64,000 bases of DNA from Rehmannia glutinosa (lineage: Eukaryota > Streptophyta > Magnoliopsida > Lamiales > Orobanchaceae), in contig CM071932.1 of assembly GCA_016081115.2 (NCBI GenBank), forward strand, positions 61,690,267 through 61,754,266. The letters are read 5' to 3'. Below, piece after piece: positions 44,441 through 56,242 of the stretch (the stretch's first letter is position 1; every line of letters starts with the position of its first letter). The position numbers were made by a program, and so were the translations under genes. The notes beneath the pieces were generated by a model. The model was given only the letters and a program-made list of their open reading frames with translations. It did no database searches and had not been told where the DNA came from.

Positions 44441-45735
44441 ATACTCTAAGCTATTTGACTGCGCTTATAAGCTCTTCAAAACATCTTAAAAAAATTTTGA
44501 CATTTTTTTCCGAAAAAGATCGATAAATTCCCAAAATAAGATGTTTGAAATCTATATGCTTTTTTTTCAAAAAAGATACATCATCCCAACTTATTTTTAA
44601 AACAATATCTTATTTAAACAACCTCAGGTAATTTTGACTATTTTAATTACAAAACTATCTTTACTAACGTCTTATAAGTTTCACTTATCTTATTTTATAC
44701 AAATACTTCAACTTACATTCTTAATAAAATGACATCTTATAACCGATCAAAAAAAAAAAATGACATCTTATAATCTCTTAAAAAATCTTATAAAATATGG
44801 GAACTTATAAGAGCTTTAAATAATCACACCCTATAAATCAAAGTTCATTTTTTATTGAACATACCCAACACTATGGAACTCGACCTTCAACTTCCTTTGA
44901 GCAAACATATTACAAATACTTCTTGAGTTGTCGCTTAATCTATGTTTGATTTGACTTATCCTGGATTGCTTAGTTATCATTAGTCCGAAGAAAAACAAAG
45001 ACAAGCCCTTGCCTCAAAGAACATGGATCATCCTCAAAAATCACAGCGTATCAAGGCATCAATAAAAGAATTATAAAATGCAGTATATTTCTGGCAAAAC
45101 ATCATTGATTTTCCATTCTCTCCTATCAAAATGACGAACTACTTCGATAAACGAGTTCACAATATATACAAAATAACATGTCATAGGATATATGTTGATG
45201 GCCACGTTGATCATGCACGAGCCAACCAGAGATTGTCAAACATATTATAAGATTTACAAAGCCAACAATCTACGCTACATGTCAAAACTCAGGATCCATG
45301 CAACAATTTTTATAACCCCAATCATTCAGAAATAGCTAGAATATGAGAGAAGCTATCAACTCCAATTATAAACTGAGATGTTTTCCCAAGGTGCCTTTTC
45401 CAATTTTCAAGTGACATCAAGCAGAACTGCTTCAACCTAGTACAACAAATTTATCAGATGGGCAGAAAAGAGATTTTACTTCAATAGCAAAAGAGTCAGG
45501 TGCACCTAATTAATTGTCCAAGATAATGGTTGCATCGAAACTTGAATACATGAGCATGCAAAATATTTATATCCTAATTACTTGTGCTTCATTTCACAGC
45601 AATCATGTCTATCATAACATTGACTTTATCTCATGGGAGAGAGTTGAAGGATACCTAGCTTACTCAAAAGATTCAAGAGTGAGATGTCAACATCTTATTA
45701 ACTTCAAAAAAATTCTGACAGCTCAACATAGTAAT
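44441..45735. other. Intergenic DNA, nothing identified
   Basis: AT-rich, with no convincing ORF, repeat pair or RNA gene seen by eye. Confidence 0.4.
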
Positions 45736-45988
45736 GGGTAATTACTGAAATCTACCCTGAGGTTCAGCCTATTTATAAAAACTCCAGTTATCATTCAAAA
45801 ATACAAGTACCCCCTTAAAAAGTTACAAACAACCCCAAAGGTTTGTATTTACCTAACAAGTACCCATTCTTGAGGGTGTAATTTGTAAAAGAGAAACAAA
45901 TGTCAATGGGTTATTTGTGATTGTGAAAGATAACTAGGTTTTTTTGGTACTCAGGCTAAACCTCGGGGGAAGCATTTGTAATTGACCC
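45736..45988. mobile_element. Mutator-like MITE with 10-bp TSD
   Basis: Starts GGGTAATTACTG and ends GTAATTGACCC. ACATAGTAAT lies on both sides (45726-45735 and 45989-45998). It is 253 bp, the same length as the copy at 16151-16403, and shares the CTGAGGTT...AAACCTCGGGG vocabulary. Same family, independent insertion. Confidence 0.85.
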
Positions 45989-45998
45989 ACATAGTAAT

Positions 45999-46628
45999 GA
46001 AATTATTTCGGATGGGACCACGAAATCAGCTATGAAGATGGAATATTTATCTCATTCTTCAAGCAAAAGGTAATCCCTGAAACTACAGATAACTAGGAGC
46101 GACATAAATGATGCCTCCAGAAAGGAAGTGACAAGGATTGTTGGAAGAAAAAGGATGAGAATCAAAATAAACATACAAGACTGGAACCTCAAGTAAGTTA
46201 ATGGAATCAATGACGAAACTATTATTTATCTTGTCGATTTGACGTATATAGTTATTTATTAACCCAATATCTGATTCCAAACAAGTAGTCTGTTGTTATA
46301 TTCGTAATTCGATTACCGTGGAGGGAGGACAAATTTAACAAATACCTTAATTAAGGATTAATTTGTGCACATTGTTCAAATTAACGAAGCACTATAATCT
46401 TTTTAATACTTTTAACAGAGAGTTTTTATTTTTTCTATGAACCATTGACCCTGTAAAACTTGCACAAATAAAACAATGAAAGGGATATTTTAAGAAATGA
46501 ATAAAAATGACAACAATTATACAGTCAGGGAGATATTATCCTGAACATAAGCAAGTCAAGACCTCCGTTCATTTTAGCTACATATGCAGAAGATTTTGTG
46601 GTGACATGTGCCTACAACCCAACCCTAC
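45999..46628. other. Intergenic DNA downstream of the RPC5-like gene
   Basis: No coding region or structured element recognised. Confidence 0.4.
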
Positions 46629-46634
46629 TTTATT
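46629..46634 (-). terminator. Poly(A) signal AATAAA of the RPC5-like gene
   Basis: AATAAA on the minus strand, 67 bp beyond the stop codon at 46701-46703. Confidence 0.55.
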
Positions 46635-47860
46635 GACATGATTGATTTGTAAGTACTTCGTAAGTACCTCATCTATTGGTTGAATTTGTCGGCTTAAACT
46701 TTAATGCTTTGTATTTCCACCAGCACTTCTCAGGATCCATGCAGAGCCTTGAGATAAACACAGTTCCTGTAAAACCTGCAGAACACATGGAAAACAACAC
46801 GCACAGAAAAAACTACGTTATCAAATAATGTTAGACGCAAATATTTCAAATTCAATTTATTCATGACGTGCTGCTAGGTCCTATATCAGCTAAAAGAGTT
46901 TCAAATAACAATTGTGTTTGTCATAAGAAATTGCTAACTATGTAATACTTTTCTTAAAAACTAGCTCCCAGTACATACTGTCACCAGTCAAATAGAGATA
47001 AAAAAGAACGGGCTCGATATTAGAAAATGTGCAAGGTCGTTTCATTGGTGATAAAGCATGATAATGAAGGCAACATCATAAGCATCGTAATTTAGATAAG
47101 CAGAAACAACAAATGGATAGATATTTCCAATAATAAAGGTTGGGGAAAACTTGCAGATATCTTTTATTATGTCTATATGGTAGAAAAATTGTAGAATATC
47201 AGGAGTCCTATCTCTCTCATTGTCTTTCTGCAATAGATGCTAGTTTCATCATTTTATGTACCGGTACCAACAACAGACAAACATATGCCCATTTAAATCA
47301 TGTACAACTATTTTTTTTCTTGAAGGACTTCGGACATAAGCCATTCGCAAGACGAGAAACGAATAGATAGAAGGCTACAAATATTTATATTTGTGATTAA
47401 ATGCACATTCTCCATTGATCTCACTGCAAGAAGTACTCAATTTGTACTCACTCATACCATGTTTAGCTGTCTCGGAGGCATATAATTCTATTTCGTAATA
47501 TATAAGAGAAACAGGCTTTTTTTTTTCAAGTGATTGTGATTGTTGACAAATATACAGCAAGGATTTCATAAGAACTCAAAACTAAGCCAAAACCTAATCG
47601 CGAGTTTGATTTGTGGGGTATATGAGAGAGAAGAGTATATGATAATAAAACCTGGTCACATTGTACTAAAAAAGCCCAATTGCAGTCATCAATATTACAA
47701 GCTTGAGTACCTTCTGATACTCAATCTGAGATATTTCCCTTTTGAGTTCCATCTTCGAAGCCTCAAGTATGGTAGCCTTTTTAAGCTTCGCATTTGGTAC
47801 TTCAGCAACAAAAAGATCAATAACAACTTTCCTGCAAAGGGAAGTACCATGCATCAATTA

Positions 47861-48066
47861 TACACAAAAGAGAATTAAGATGTTCCTTGAGTAAAGAAAG
47901 CCGTAAATGTTTTTTAGGTGGAAAAACGCTAGAAAGCGGGTCTAACCGGAATGGATCATATTGTACACAAAAGAGAATTAAGATGTTCCTTGAGTAAAGA
48001 AAGCCGTAAATGTTTTTTAGGTGGAAAAACGCTAGAAAGCGGGTCTAACCGGAATGGATCATATTG
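47861..48066. repeat. 103-bp tandem duplication at the exon 11 / intron 11 boundary
   Basis: 47861-47963 and 47964-48066 are identical as far as I can read. The unit contains the last bases of RPC5 exon 11 (CAATATGATCCATTCCG in sense), its GT donor and intron sequence, so the donor is present twice. Confidence 0.9.
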
Positions 48067-48825
48067 TGGATTATCTGGTGATGATTTTGGAACACAGATC
48101 CCATGAATATTAACAGCTACTTGATTGATGATTGTCTGAAGCTCATCTGGATAAGCATCAATGCTGTTTGCTGCAACCACTGCCTCTCTGGCAAATCCCG
48201 TTGAACGTGCAGACTCCGAAACAGCCATATCCCTCAACAGCTGGCTTATTTGTTGAAAACTGCAATAGAATGAAGTACATTTCCTTTACACAACAAAAAA
48301 ATCAATCTGAATTTTCACGAATAATCCATTTGGTTCCATAGAAGATGGCAAAAAATAAACAAAAAAGAGGATAGGAAATTCGACTTTCATGAAAACCTCT
48401 GAGTGAAATAATGTTGTTCCCTTACTTTTGCTGTTTTTGGAAACATCATAGACTTCTTGGAAACTAGCTACATTTTAGAATAACTTTCAGAGTAATAAGG
48501 ATCTAATTGCAACTAAAGCTAGTCGAAGTCTCTTAAATTTATTAGTCTATCAACACAACTTCTCTGCACCCATAGACACAACATAAAGCTGTTTTTTTCT
48601 CTGAAGTGCAAGTGGAGATATTCATAGACCAATCCAAAAACCAAAATAGACGGGACAAATGTTTACTCGCTGACCCTTAAAAGCATAAAAAGCTTTGAAT
48701 TAACACATATATGGAATCTTCTATCAGCTGATTCCAGATTCTGGATTTCAAGATTTGGGGTTCGTTGAGAAAAAATCAGCGACCATAACTATTTATCTAG
48801 AACTCCTATTATGCCAATGTGACAA

Positions 48826-49226
48826 TGTAACGGCCTGCCTTCGAGATCAATGAATGTCCCCACAAACCACCACGAGTCTTTCCAGCGCGCTTTGTCCTCA
48901 CTCACGAGCTCTCTGGGAGCAGCTTCCAAGGGGGTCACCCATCATATATTTAACCCAAGTCAAGCACGCTTAACTATGGAGTTTCTATATGATGAGCACA
49001 AAAAAAAGATGCATCTTGTTGGTATGAGTAGTAATCAAATCTCTTAAGCTCTCCTCAAATGTACAGTCCCATACTTGCACAGTCTCAAAGTCTCCTCTCT
49101 TCAGGTGTGGGATCGGTTCATTCATGCTTACCTTCACTGAGAAGCCTGCCACAAGCCGCTCCTTGTCCGTGCCTCTCTTGCACCGGCGATCATTCTCCGC
49201 CCTCATCGGCCCCGGTCGTCACAACA
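48826..49226 (-). mobile_element. Cassandra-type TRIM solo LTR with 5S-like domain
   Basis: Plus strand begins TGTAACGGCCTGCCTTCGAG, then CACAAACCACCACGAGTCTT and GGTCACCCATC...CAAGCACGCTTAACT...GGAGTT, which is the complement of plant 5S rRNA internal sequence (AGTTAAGCGTGCTTG, GATGGGTGACC). It continues GATGCATCTTGTTGGTATGA, the known Cassandra LTR context. In element sense (minus) it starts TGT and ends CGTTACA. No PBS, PPT or second LTR adjoins, so it is a solo LTR. It lies in RPC5 intron 10. The 5S part is diverged in the A box/C box region. Confidence 0.8.
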
Positions 49227-50042
49227 TGAGTCATATCAAAGTCATACTTAAAAATATCCTTGCAAACCAACCAAAAAAAATGAAAAGAAAAAAAAAAGAT
49301 AAATTCGAAATGGACCTTCAAGGCCATCTAAAACTTATGACAACGAGATTTTGAAGATTCAAATGTTGAGGCGGGAAACATATGGCAACGAAAATGTTTT
49401 TCCGCTCTTTTGTGTTGGGAGAAGTCAAGATTCTCCTAACTTAGATAGATTTCTGCCAAGTTCAAGAATTGCAACGAAACAACTGGAAATTTTTTTACAC
49501 CTCGTTTCTTTTATCCCATCTGTAGTGAAACTAAACAGAGTCTAAGGATGAGTAATGCATGGTCAACGAAGGGGCAACATGCTTACTCCAATAGAATTAA
49601 ATGAATAATCAAATTGAATCGTCCCTTTCCACTTTGGTCAACTACAAACCTAGTGCTAAACCAGTCACAAGAGGAATATAATTCTATTAAAGGCTTTCGC
49701 TTGCTTTTTTGCAATTGAATACAATGCTAAGTGAAGCAAATAATATGCACATGAACACCACTAGTGGTCCCTAGAAAACAACATGAATACATTTTGATGC
49801 ACAATCGTTATACTAATCACATCATCATTAATGGAGGCACAGATACGGAATTTTCCTCAAAAAAGCACATATTGGGATGAAAAAAATTGGCTCACTTTGA
49901 TTAATTCACATTATATGTAATGACTCCTTGAACAAAATATTAGCTTGGGTACCAGTTCAGTGGCAACATATTGCAAGAAGATTAAACATTAATAATTCTT
50001 ATTAGAATTTGAAAATCTAAACTTCTTATAAGAAAGTCTAAC
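49227..50042. other. Remainder of RPC5 intron 10
   Basis: Unusually long intron (about 1.8 kb including the Cassandra LTR). Nothing else recognised in this part. Confidence 0.4.
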
Positions 50043-53000
50043 CTGCAAATCTTGACACTTTTAAAAAGTTTTGAAGGGCTTTCGTTATAGCCTCTCGAAC
50101 TTCTTCGACATTGCAGTTCTTGAGTTTGCTACCTTTGGAGTCCGTGCGATTACTTTAGAGGAACTTTTTGATGTTGCGCAGGTTGGTGGTGGTATCGGAC
50201 TTCTTACCAGGCCCATTTCTTCCTCCAATAGTATCATTAATTATCTTTTCCAACAACTCCCACTCTTCCTCTTGTTTCTTTACAGAGGGATTTGATTTTA
50301 CAAAACTAAAATCTGGGAGCTCTTTGAGTTTCCAGTCTTTAAAGTTATCTCTCTTTACAGCCAATACATTTAAGACATCTTTCATTGCTGGTGCTAGCTT
50401 GTTGTTAGGTAATTGAGAGTCTTTAATGATCACATTCTTGCTAAATAAAAGAAGAACATAATCCCTAGCTAAAACTTTAATTCCTTGATCTGTTCCATAC
50501 ACCAAAGAACTTTTCGGAACCCAAAGTCCTTGAACTACTCGAGCATGATCCTGCAATACCCTTAAAACTTCTTCAACAGACTCGTCTTGGATTAGGTGCT
50601 TCAGCATCGAACTGTGAACTGGAGGGCCCTGTTCCAGCAACTTCACAAATTAATTGCAGGAAAAAGTAATCAATTTCTAAAATTGTTCTTATAGCAATCA
50701 TAATCAAATAGGACACATGTTTGATTTGCATTAACAAGCATTATAGCTGTCCTGAACTTGTAGAATGTTCCACCAAATATCGAATAAAAAAAAAAGAAAA
50801 TAAATGCAACTCATCGAAAAAAGTTGAATGGTAGAAATTAGTGTACAACTTCATATCAAGGTAGCTGTCACAGACCTGAAGGAGCCAAGTTCTAAACCGT
50901 TCTTTTAGCGGCAAAGTCAGCAAAACCCTGAAACATCACAAATTATAAGATCACTTATAATTGCCCCAACAATCACTTAGAAACAGGAGATATAATGCTG
51001 AGTTAATGCAACATAGACATGCTAAAAATTATAAAGTCGGATGGATGTATGTAAGCGACTACAATAGCAGCATCAGAGAGAGAATGCAGCAGAGAAAATG
51101 ACTTCATAGATGGAATGCATGTTTGATCACAAATTGCAGTTCAAGAAATGAATGGAATGATGTAAGTTTCCATCTCAGCCAAGAAATTACTGCCACGGAG
51201 CATATAAGTAAACAAGGTTGAAGAAATGATCAGCTCTCTTTATAATGCTGAGTAGCAATATATATGCCAGAGAGTGACGAACTTAACATGAGGTCACCTC
51301 CTCCATACATTCAACCAGGAAACTTCAGAAGAACAAAGCTTTGTTTTGCAATTGTTTTGGCGAAAATATTAAGTGGACATGTTCGAATGCAATGGAGATC
51401 GAGAGTATGTTTGAATTTTTTTTTTTCAAAAATCCTGTAATAACTGAAACATGTATAAAGAGAATAATATGAACAGAAATATTTGTGTGTATGGTAATGA
51501 TAAAAAAAAAAAAGTTAAATATTTTGGGGCAAGAGGGAGATGAAAATATTCAAATGTGTGGTTTCATGTGTGGAATGTCCACAAAATAAAGCCATACAAA
51601 GCTTTATTTCAAGTTCATATTGATCTAAGAAGCTTCTTTTCATTCAACTTTCTCGAGACTCGTAAAATGGACTCATTAATGTACAAAAGATATTTATTAT
51701 CAACACACATGCACTATAGCTAGGGATCGCAAATTTGTAGCTGGTATCCTTGTTCTTGAATCAAAAGATGAAAAATCACAAACTATCTTCCAATCCATTT
51801 GGATACCTTATTGAAGGACCTTTGGAATCAAACCGTCACTCAGAAGTGCCAGGACACAAGCTATTCGGATAGTCATTCCTTCAAGAACATAAAAAAAAAA
51901 AAAAAAAGAGATGATATAAAAAACAAGCTTATATAATTTCCAAAGCTAGCATAACTTAATGCACATCTGTTAATGAAAAGATTCAGAAAAATTTGTAGTG
52001 GCATGTAAATGCATACGAGCTCATGGAAAAGGAGATCTGTGACACTTCTCGTGCCATCATTTTTGTAGATATCTTTCTGTCAAGTCACTACTCGCACCAT
52101 GGTATTTGAGAGGAACCCAGTCCTGAAAAAGGACGAAGAACAATGGAGAGAAGTAGAGTTGAAATACCATTAAAAGAAGAAAAGTAATCAATCGCATTGC
52201 ATAAGATCTTGCCCAAAAGGCTAAAGCATGTTGCTTGATAATATAAAACAAAAGCGAACACAGCATTTCTAGCACGATCATGAGCCCCATGTCATCACAA
52301 AAGTATAATGGGAAAAAAATTACGAGTGAGATTAATCCCCTTGGCGCAAACTGTAAACCTAATTACAACATCCTAGAATTTTTATGACAAAGAAACAGAC
52401 ATCAGAACCTTTTAAAATAGTGAATAAAAGGATTTACATGCCTGCTGAATGCAGACTCATTTTTTTGAGGCACCCTAAAGTAGAATGTAAGAGAAACAAA
52501 TACTAAGGAAATTCTATAACATAACATTATTGGTAACGGAAAATTTGCTGAAGCCTTTTTTAATATAATTATATAAACCTTTCTCTAGACAATAGAATAA
52601 AGATTTTCAGTTGTCAGGATATAAACAGAATAAACTACATAACATGAGAAATAGCTATTAGTCACAAATAATCAAGTGTTAAAAATCATCATTATTGCTC
52701 TCTGGTAAAGTAAACGTTTTAGCTATCAGATATCTATTACCTAAAAGTTAACAGAAAATCAACTACTTTAAGAATAAGTTAAGCGGATTGATAGAGATGA
52801 CATTAACAGATATCATCACAGAGAGCGGCAGAGAGCAAACAATTGCATACCTCTTCACTGTCCTTGGTCTGCTCTGAAATTTTGCTCTGTAAGGAATTAG
52901 GGTAAGCGTTACACACTAAAATCATTTATAAAGATAACTTGAACAATGACTTCCAATTAAATAATTTTATACAAGAAATGAAATAGCACTTTTATTATAG

Positions 53001-53589
53001 AATCATGGAAAACACTCTCACATGTTTCGACATCATAAAAATGTATTAACATTTCAGTCACGGTTCAGTAAACAGGAAACTAAACTTTATTAACTGAATA
53101 TGAGATGATATATTGATTTGATCAATTACAGTAATTATATAACTAACAGCAAAATGGAAGCACAAAACTGAATATAGAGGTAATCATGTTACTAACAAAC
53201 ATCGCAAAGAAAGGCAACCAACCAGTTTCTTTGATGACCCAGACGGTTTTTTTCCTTCCTGTGGCTCTTCTGACTTCACCGTATCATTAACGTTACTGGG
53301 CCCAACACTCTTACTTTTGGATTCCTTAGAATCAACATGTTCCATTAATGGTCGGAGTTGTGCAACTGCATGAATAGGATTCAAGTGTAACTGCATGACA
53401 GACAAAAGGACATAAAATGAAAAAACTTAAACTGATTCCAATATCCAGAGAAACCTACGATCAAACTATGTCCCAAATATATCAGAAACTGGAAATAGTC
53501 TGGGACTTAAGGAGATGAAAAAACGTGCCTTATTTCCAGTGAGAACTCCAACAGCATACCCACTAACGTGAGATGGCTCCCATGAGGTA

Positions 53590-54197
53590 GTAAGAATCTA
53601 GCAAGAGACATATACGAAGATATAATCCAAATATTAAAGCAATAAGAAATTAAATAAATAAATAAGGTGTAAATTTTGATAGCATCGGTGTCGATAGTAT
53701 CGGACAGAGATACTAGGTTCATTTAGAAATTTTGGAAAATCTTGCAACAGGCTACGAGGACAAAGCTACATTTTAGTACAAAGCATATTATCCATGGCCG
53801 GATGGACAAACCGAAAGGGCGACACAAATTCTAGAGTCCATTTTGAGAGCATGTGTATTGGATATTGGGGGTAATTGGGAGACATATTTGCGTGTAAGAA
53901 TCTAGCAAGAGACATATACGAAGATATAATCCAAATATTAAAGCAATAAGAAAATAAATAAATAAAAAAGGTGTAAATTTTGATAGCATCGGTGTCGATA
54001 GTATCGGACAGAGATACTAGGTTCACTTAGAAATTTTGGAAAATCTTGCAACAGGCTACGAGGACAAAGCTACATTTTAGTACAACATATTATCCACAGC
54101 CGGATGGACAAACTGAAAGGGCGACACAAATTCTAGAGTCCATTTTGAGAGCATGTGTATTGGATATTGGGGGTAATTGGTAGACATATTTGCCTTC
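53590..54197. repeat. 304-bp tandem duplication in RPC5 intron 3
   Basis: GTAAGAATCTAGCAAGAGAC starts both copies (53590 and 53894). Both contain the integrase-like segment and end GAGACATATTTGC. They differ by a few substitutions and a two-base indel. The left edge includes the first seven bases of exon 4 and its AG acceptor, so intron 3 holds two candidate acceptors. Confidence 0.9.
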
Positions 54198-54250
54198 GGT
54201 AGAGTTTGCTTATAACAACAATTACCAAGGGACAATTGGAAAGGCCCAAA
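53977..54250 (+). pseudogene. Ty3-gypsy integrase fragment captured in RPC5 intron 3
   Basis: Plus strand reads ASVSIVSDRDTRF (second catalytic aspartate region), KLHFSTTYYPQPDGQTERAT (with the catalytic E) and LRACVLDIGGNW, then TYLPSVEFAYNNNYQGTIG. This is a chromovirus-type integrase core, distinct from the Tat element in this window. Stops interrupt it. A shorter duplicate is at 53677-53893. It runs opposite to RPC5. Confidence 0.8.
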
Positions 54251-54280
54251 TTTGCCTTCGGTAGAGTTTGCTTATAACAA
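54189..54280. repeat. Direct repeat, 30 bp with 62-bp period, at the exon 3 donor
   Basis: TTTGCCTTCGGTAGAGTTTG followed by CTTATAACAA occurs at 54189 and 54251. The second copy ends against the exon 3 splice donor (GT at 54281-54282, minus), so intron positions +3 onward are retroelement-derived. Confidence 0.85.
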
Positions 54281-55345
54281 ACCTGCTTTTTCATCTGCAC
54301 TCTGGGATCAGCACCAGAGTCATAATTCTTGGAGTCGACATAAACAGTCAAATCAATCTCCACTTCTCTACTTGCCGGCTTCACCCTCACCTAAAATATG
54401 AATCACAAAGCTCGCAATATTACCGAATTCTCAATTTAGCCGGAAGCAGATTCTTTTATCAAGAGAAGATAATCACATCAAACCTTTTCAACACACATTT
54501 CATACACAGATAGGTAGAAAGTAGTGCGTACCTCTTCGCATCTTTGGTCCAATTCATATGGCCGCCATTGTTGCCTAAGTGGATATTGCAACACATACAA
54601 CTGAGAAAAGAGATAATGTTCCATAATCATTCGAGCTCCATCATCAATATATCCATACATAAGCTACGAAACATAAACTAAAAAACAACAATAGACAACT
54701 CTAAACGAAGATATGAGAAATGAGAAAGAGGTCACTAACCCGAGTTTTAGGATCAACACAAGGAGAAAAATAAACGTCGATTTCTCGAACAACTTCATCT
54801 TCGGGCTCAACTTCAGCTTCTGTTCCTTCCGTTTCCATTAAATCATCTTTCTCTTCTTCTTTTTCCCCCGGCTTCACCTCGACATCCATCTCAACTGCAT
54901 CGTTCGCATATTCGGGCTTGATATCGGATTTGATGCCAAGTTCCTCTTTCTTGGGTACGGGAAATGCTTCCACGGAATCGGACGCCGACGGTTGTAGCGA
55001 TTGAGATGGTTCAATTTTGGGTCTGGGTTTGAATTTGGAGCCTTTCGGCGCGAACCGAGCTGGTCGATTCGGGCCCTTGCTCGGGCCATCCAACAGATCA
55101 TCCAGGTCCATGTCCGCCATGACTGCACCTCTGATTCTGTAACAATATTCAACGATGAAATAAGAGAGAATTTTGAATTTGAGTTGTTGCGAAACTGGTG
55201 TTTGGTGAAATGCGCCTAAGGAGAAGATGTTTAGGGTTTAACAGTTTGCGGAGGCGATGGCGGTTAGGGGTGAGAAAAAATTTTAAATACCGCTGAACCG
55301 CAATTGACTTAAAATATTGAAGAATTACGCCACCTTTGTTGGGGC

Positions 55346-55453
55346 GGTTACTGATTTGAAACTAAAAAAATATCACCAAAAAAATTTATCCTTTTTTTGT
55401 TGAAATAATATCGGTTACTGATTTGAAACTAAAAAAAATATCACCAAAAAAAT
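55346..55453. repeat. Direct repeat upstream of the RPC5-like gene
   Basis: CGGTTACTGATTTGAAACTA followed by an A run and TATCACC occurs twice, 66 bp apart, about 230 bp upstream of the RPC5 start codon. Confidence 0.8.
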
Positions 55454-56242
55454 CGAAGCAAATCTTATAGGAATAATATGGATCTGATATTTTATTATTT
55501 TTTCTAAAAAATCTGAAGTAGGTCAAACAAATAGAAACATACGCATGGCGTAGCGTGAATTCCTACCAGGTGCGGTCAAATTTTTTTTCGTTTTGGCAGG
55601 ATGAATAGAAAAAAAAGGCAAATATAAATGTCGTACCTAGCAACAATTATTTGCGGGTTTTCATAATCTTCAATTCTGATTTCTCTAGAAGTGGTTTGTC
55701 CAAAAGTTTATTCTAAATTAACTACTGAACAGTAAAAACTATTATTATTTTTTAAAAGACTTTTAGATCCAAAATTTCATTCAAAAAATGTTCAAAAAAA
55801 ACTGTTCATTATCAAGTTTGAAACATATCTCTTTCTCTACATAAGACATTTATTCATCCACGCATATATCTTAATTGGCTCAGGTAATTCTTAATATTTT
55901 GGGCCAAGACCGTAAGATTTATTGGCTTTTTAAATTTTAACTCAATTTTTTTTAATATGAACTAAAGATTCGTATGAATTTCAGTGCGGTCCAACTCAAA
56001 ATTTAGCAGTGCCACTCCAAGATCCGTCATGTCGGTCGGCGGACCGTGACTGGTCTAAGCTAACCATGATCGAACATACGGTCAAAATACACCATTGCCC
56101 GATTCTCACGCTCAAGAAAATTATCACCACAACCACCTCGATAGAGAAAAGACCTGCAAGATTACGTTACAATAGCTTAGCCGAATAACCACTTTTAAGT
56201 ACACTTTGAACGAAAGAAAACGACTATTTTTCATCTCCGTTA
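55454..56242. other. Intergenic DNA, nothing identified
   Basis: AT-rich with no coding region or structured repeat that I can support. Confidence 0.4.

Larger units (their letters stand above)
46701..55120 (-). pseudogene. RPC5: RNA polymerase III subunit RPC5 homologue, 13 exons, disrupted
   Basis: RPC5 (PF04801, Sin-like; POLR3E homologue) is a peripheral subunit of nuclear RNA polymerase III. Exons by splice sites and phase: 55120-54740, 54600-54532, 54390-54283, 53597-53529, 53390-53223, 52886-52851, 52122-52017, 51878-51807, 50927-50876, 50628-50051 (or 50043), 48259-48050, 47831-47711, 46775-46701. Landmarks: MADMDLDDLLDGPSK, LYVLQYPLRQQWRPYELDQR, DSGADPRVQMKK, GYAVGVLTGNK, LHLNPIHAVAQLRP, WVPLKYHG, LCPGTS, LTLPLKERF, GPPVHSSMLKHL, LLRDMAVSES, PNAKLKKA, GSAWILRS. 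About 680 codons, the family's usual length. Lesions: one base short in an A run in exon 7 (near 52055-52060; phase arithmetic needs 107 bp, 106 present), TGA at 51836-51838 in exon 8, TAA at 50155-50157 in exon 10, and AT instead of GT at the phase-correct exon 10 donor. Intron 4 has a GC donor. Product expected to be truncated. Confidence 0.9.

Noticed and set aside
48880..49020. A 5S rRNA gene, suggested by GGTCACCCATC and CAAGCACGCTTAACT
   Set aside because: The surrounding sequence is that of a Cassandra LTR, the 5S part is diverged, and no tandem 5S units exist.
50043..50050. Use of the GT at 50042-50041 as the normal exon 10 donor
   Set aside because: It gives the wrong phase for exon 11. 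The phase-correct junction is eight bases earlier, where GT reads AT, so this GT is at best a cryptic donor.
53507..54026. Two similar ORFs beginning MNLVSLSDTIDTDAIKIYT
   Set aside because: They are antisense readings of the 304-bp duplication containing the integrase fragment, not genes.
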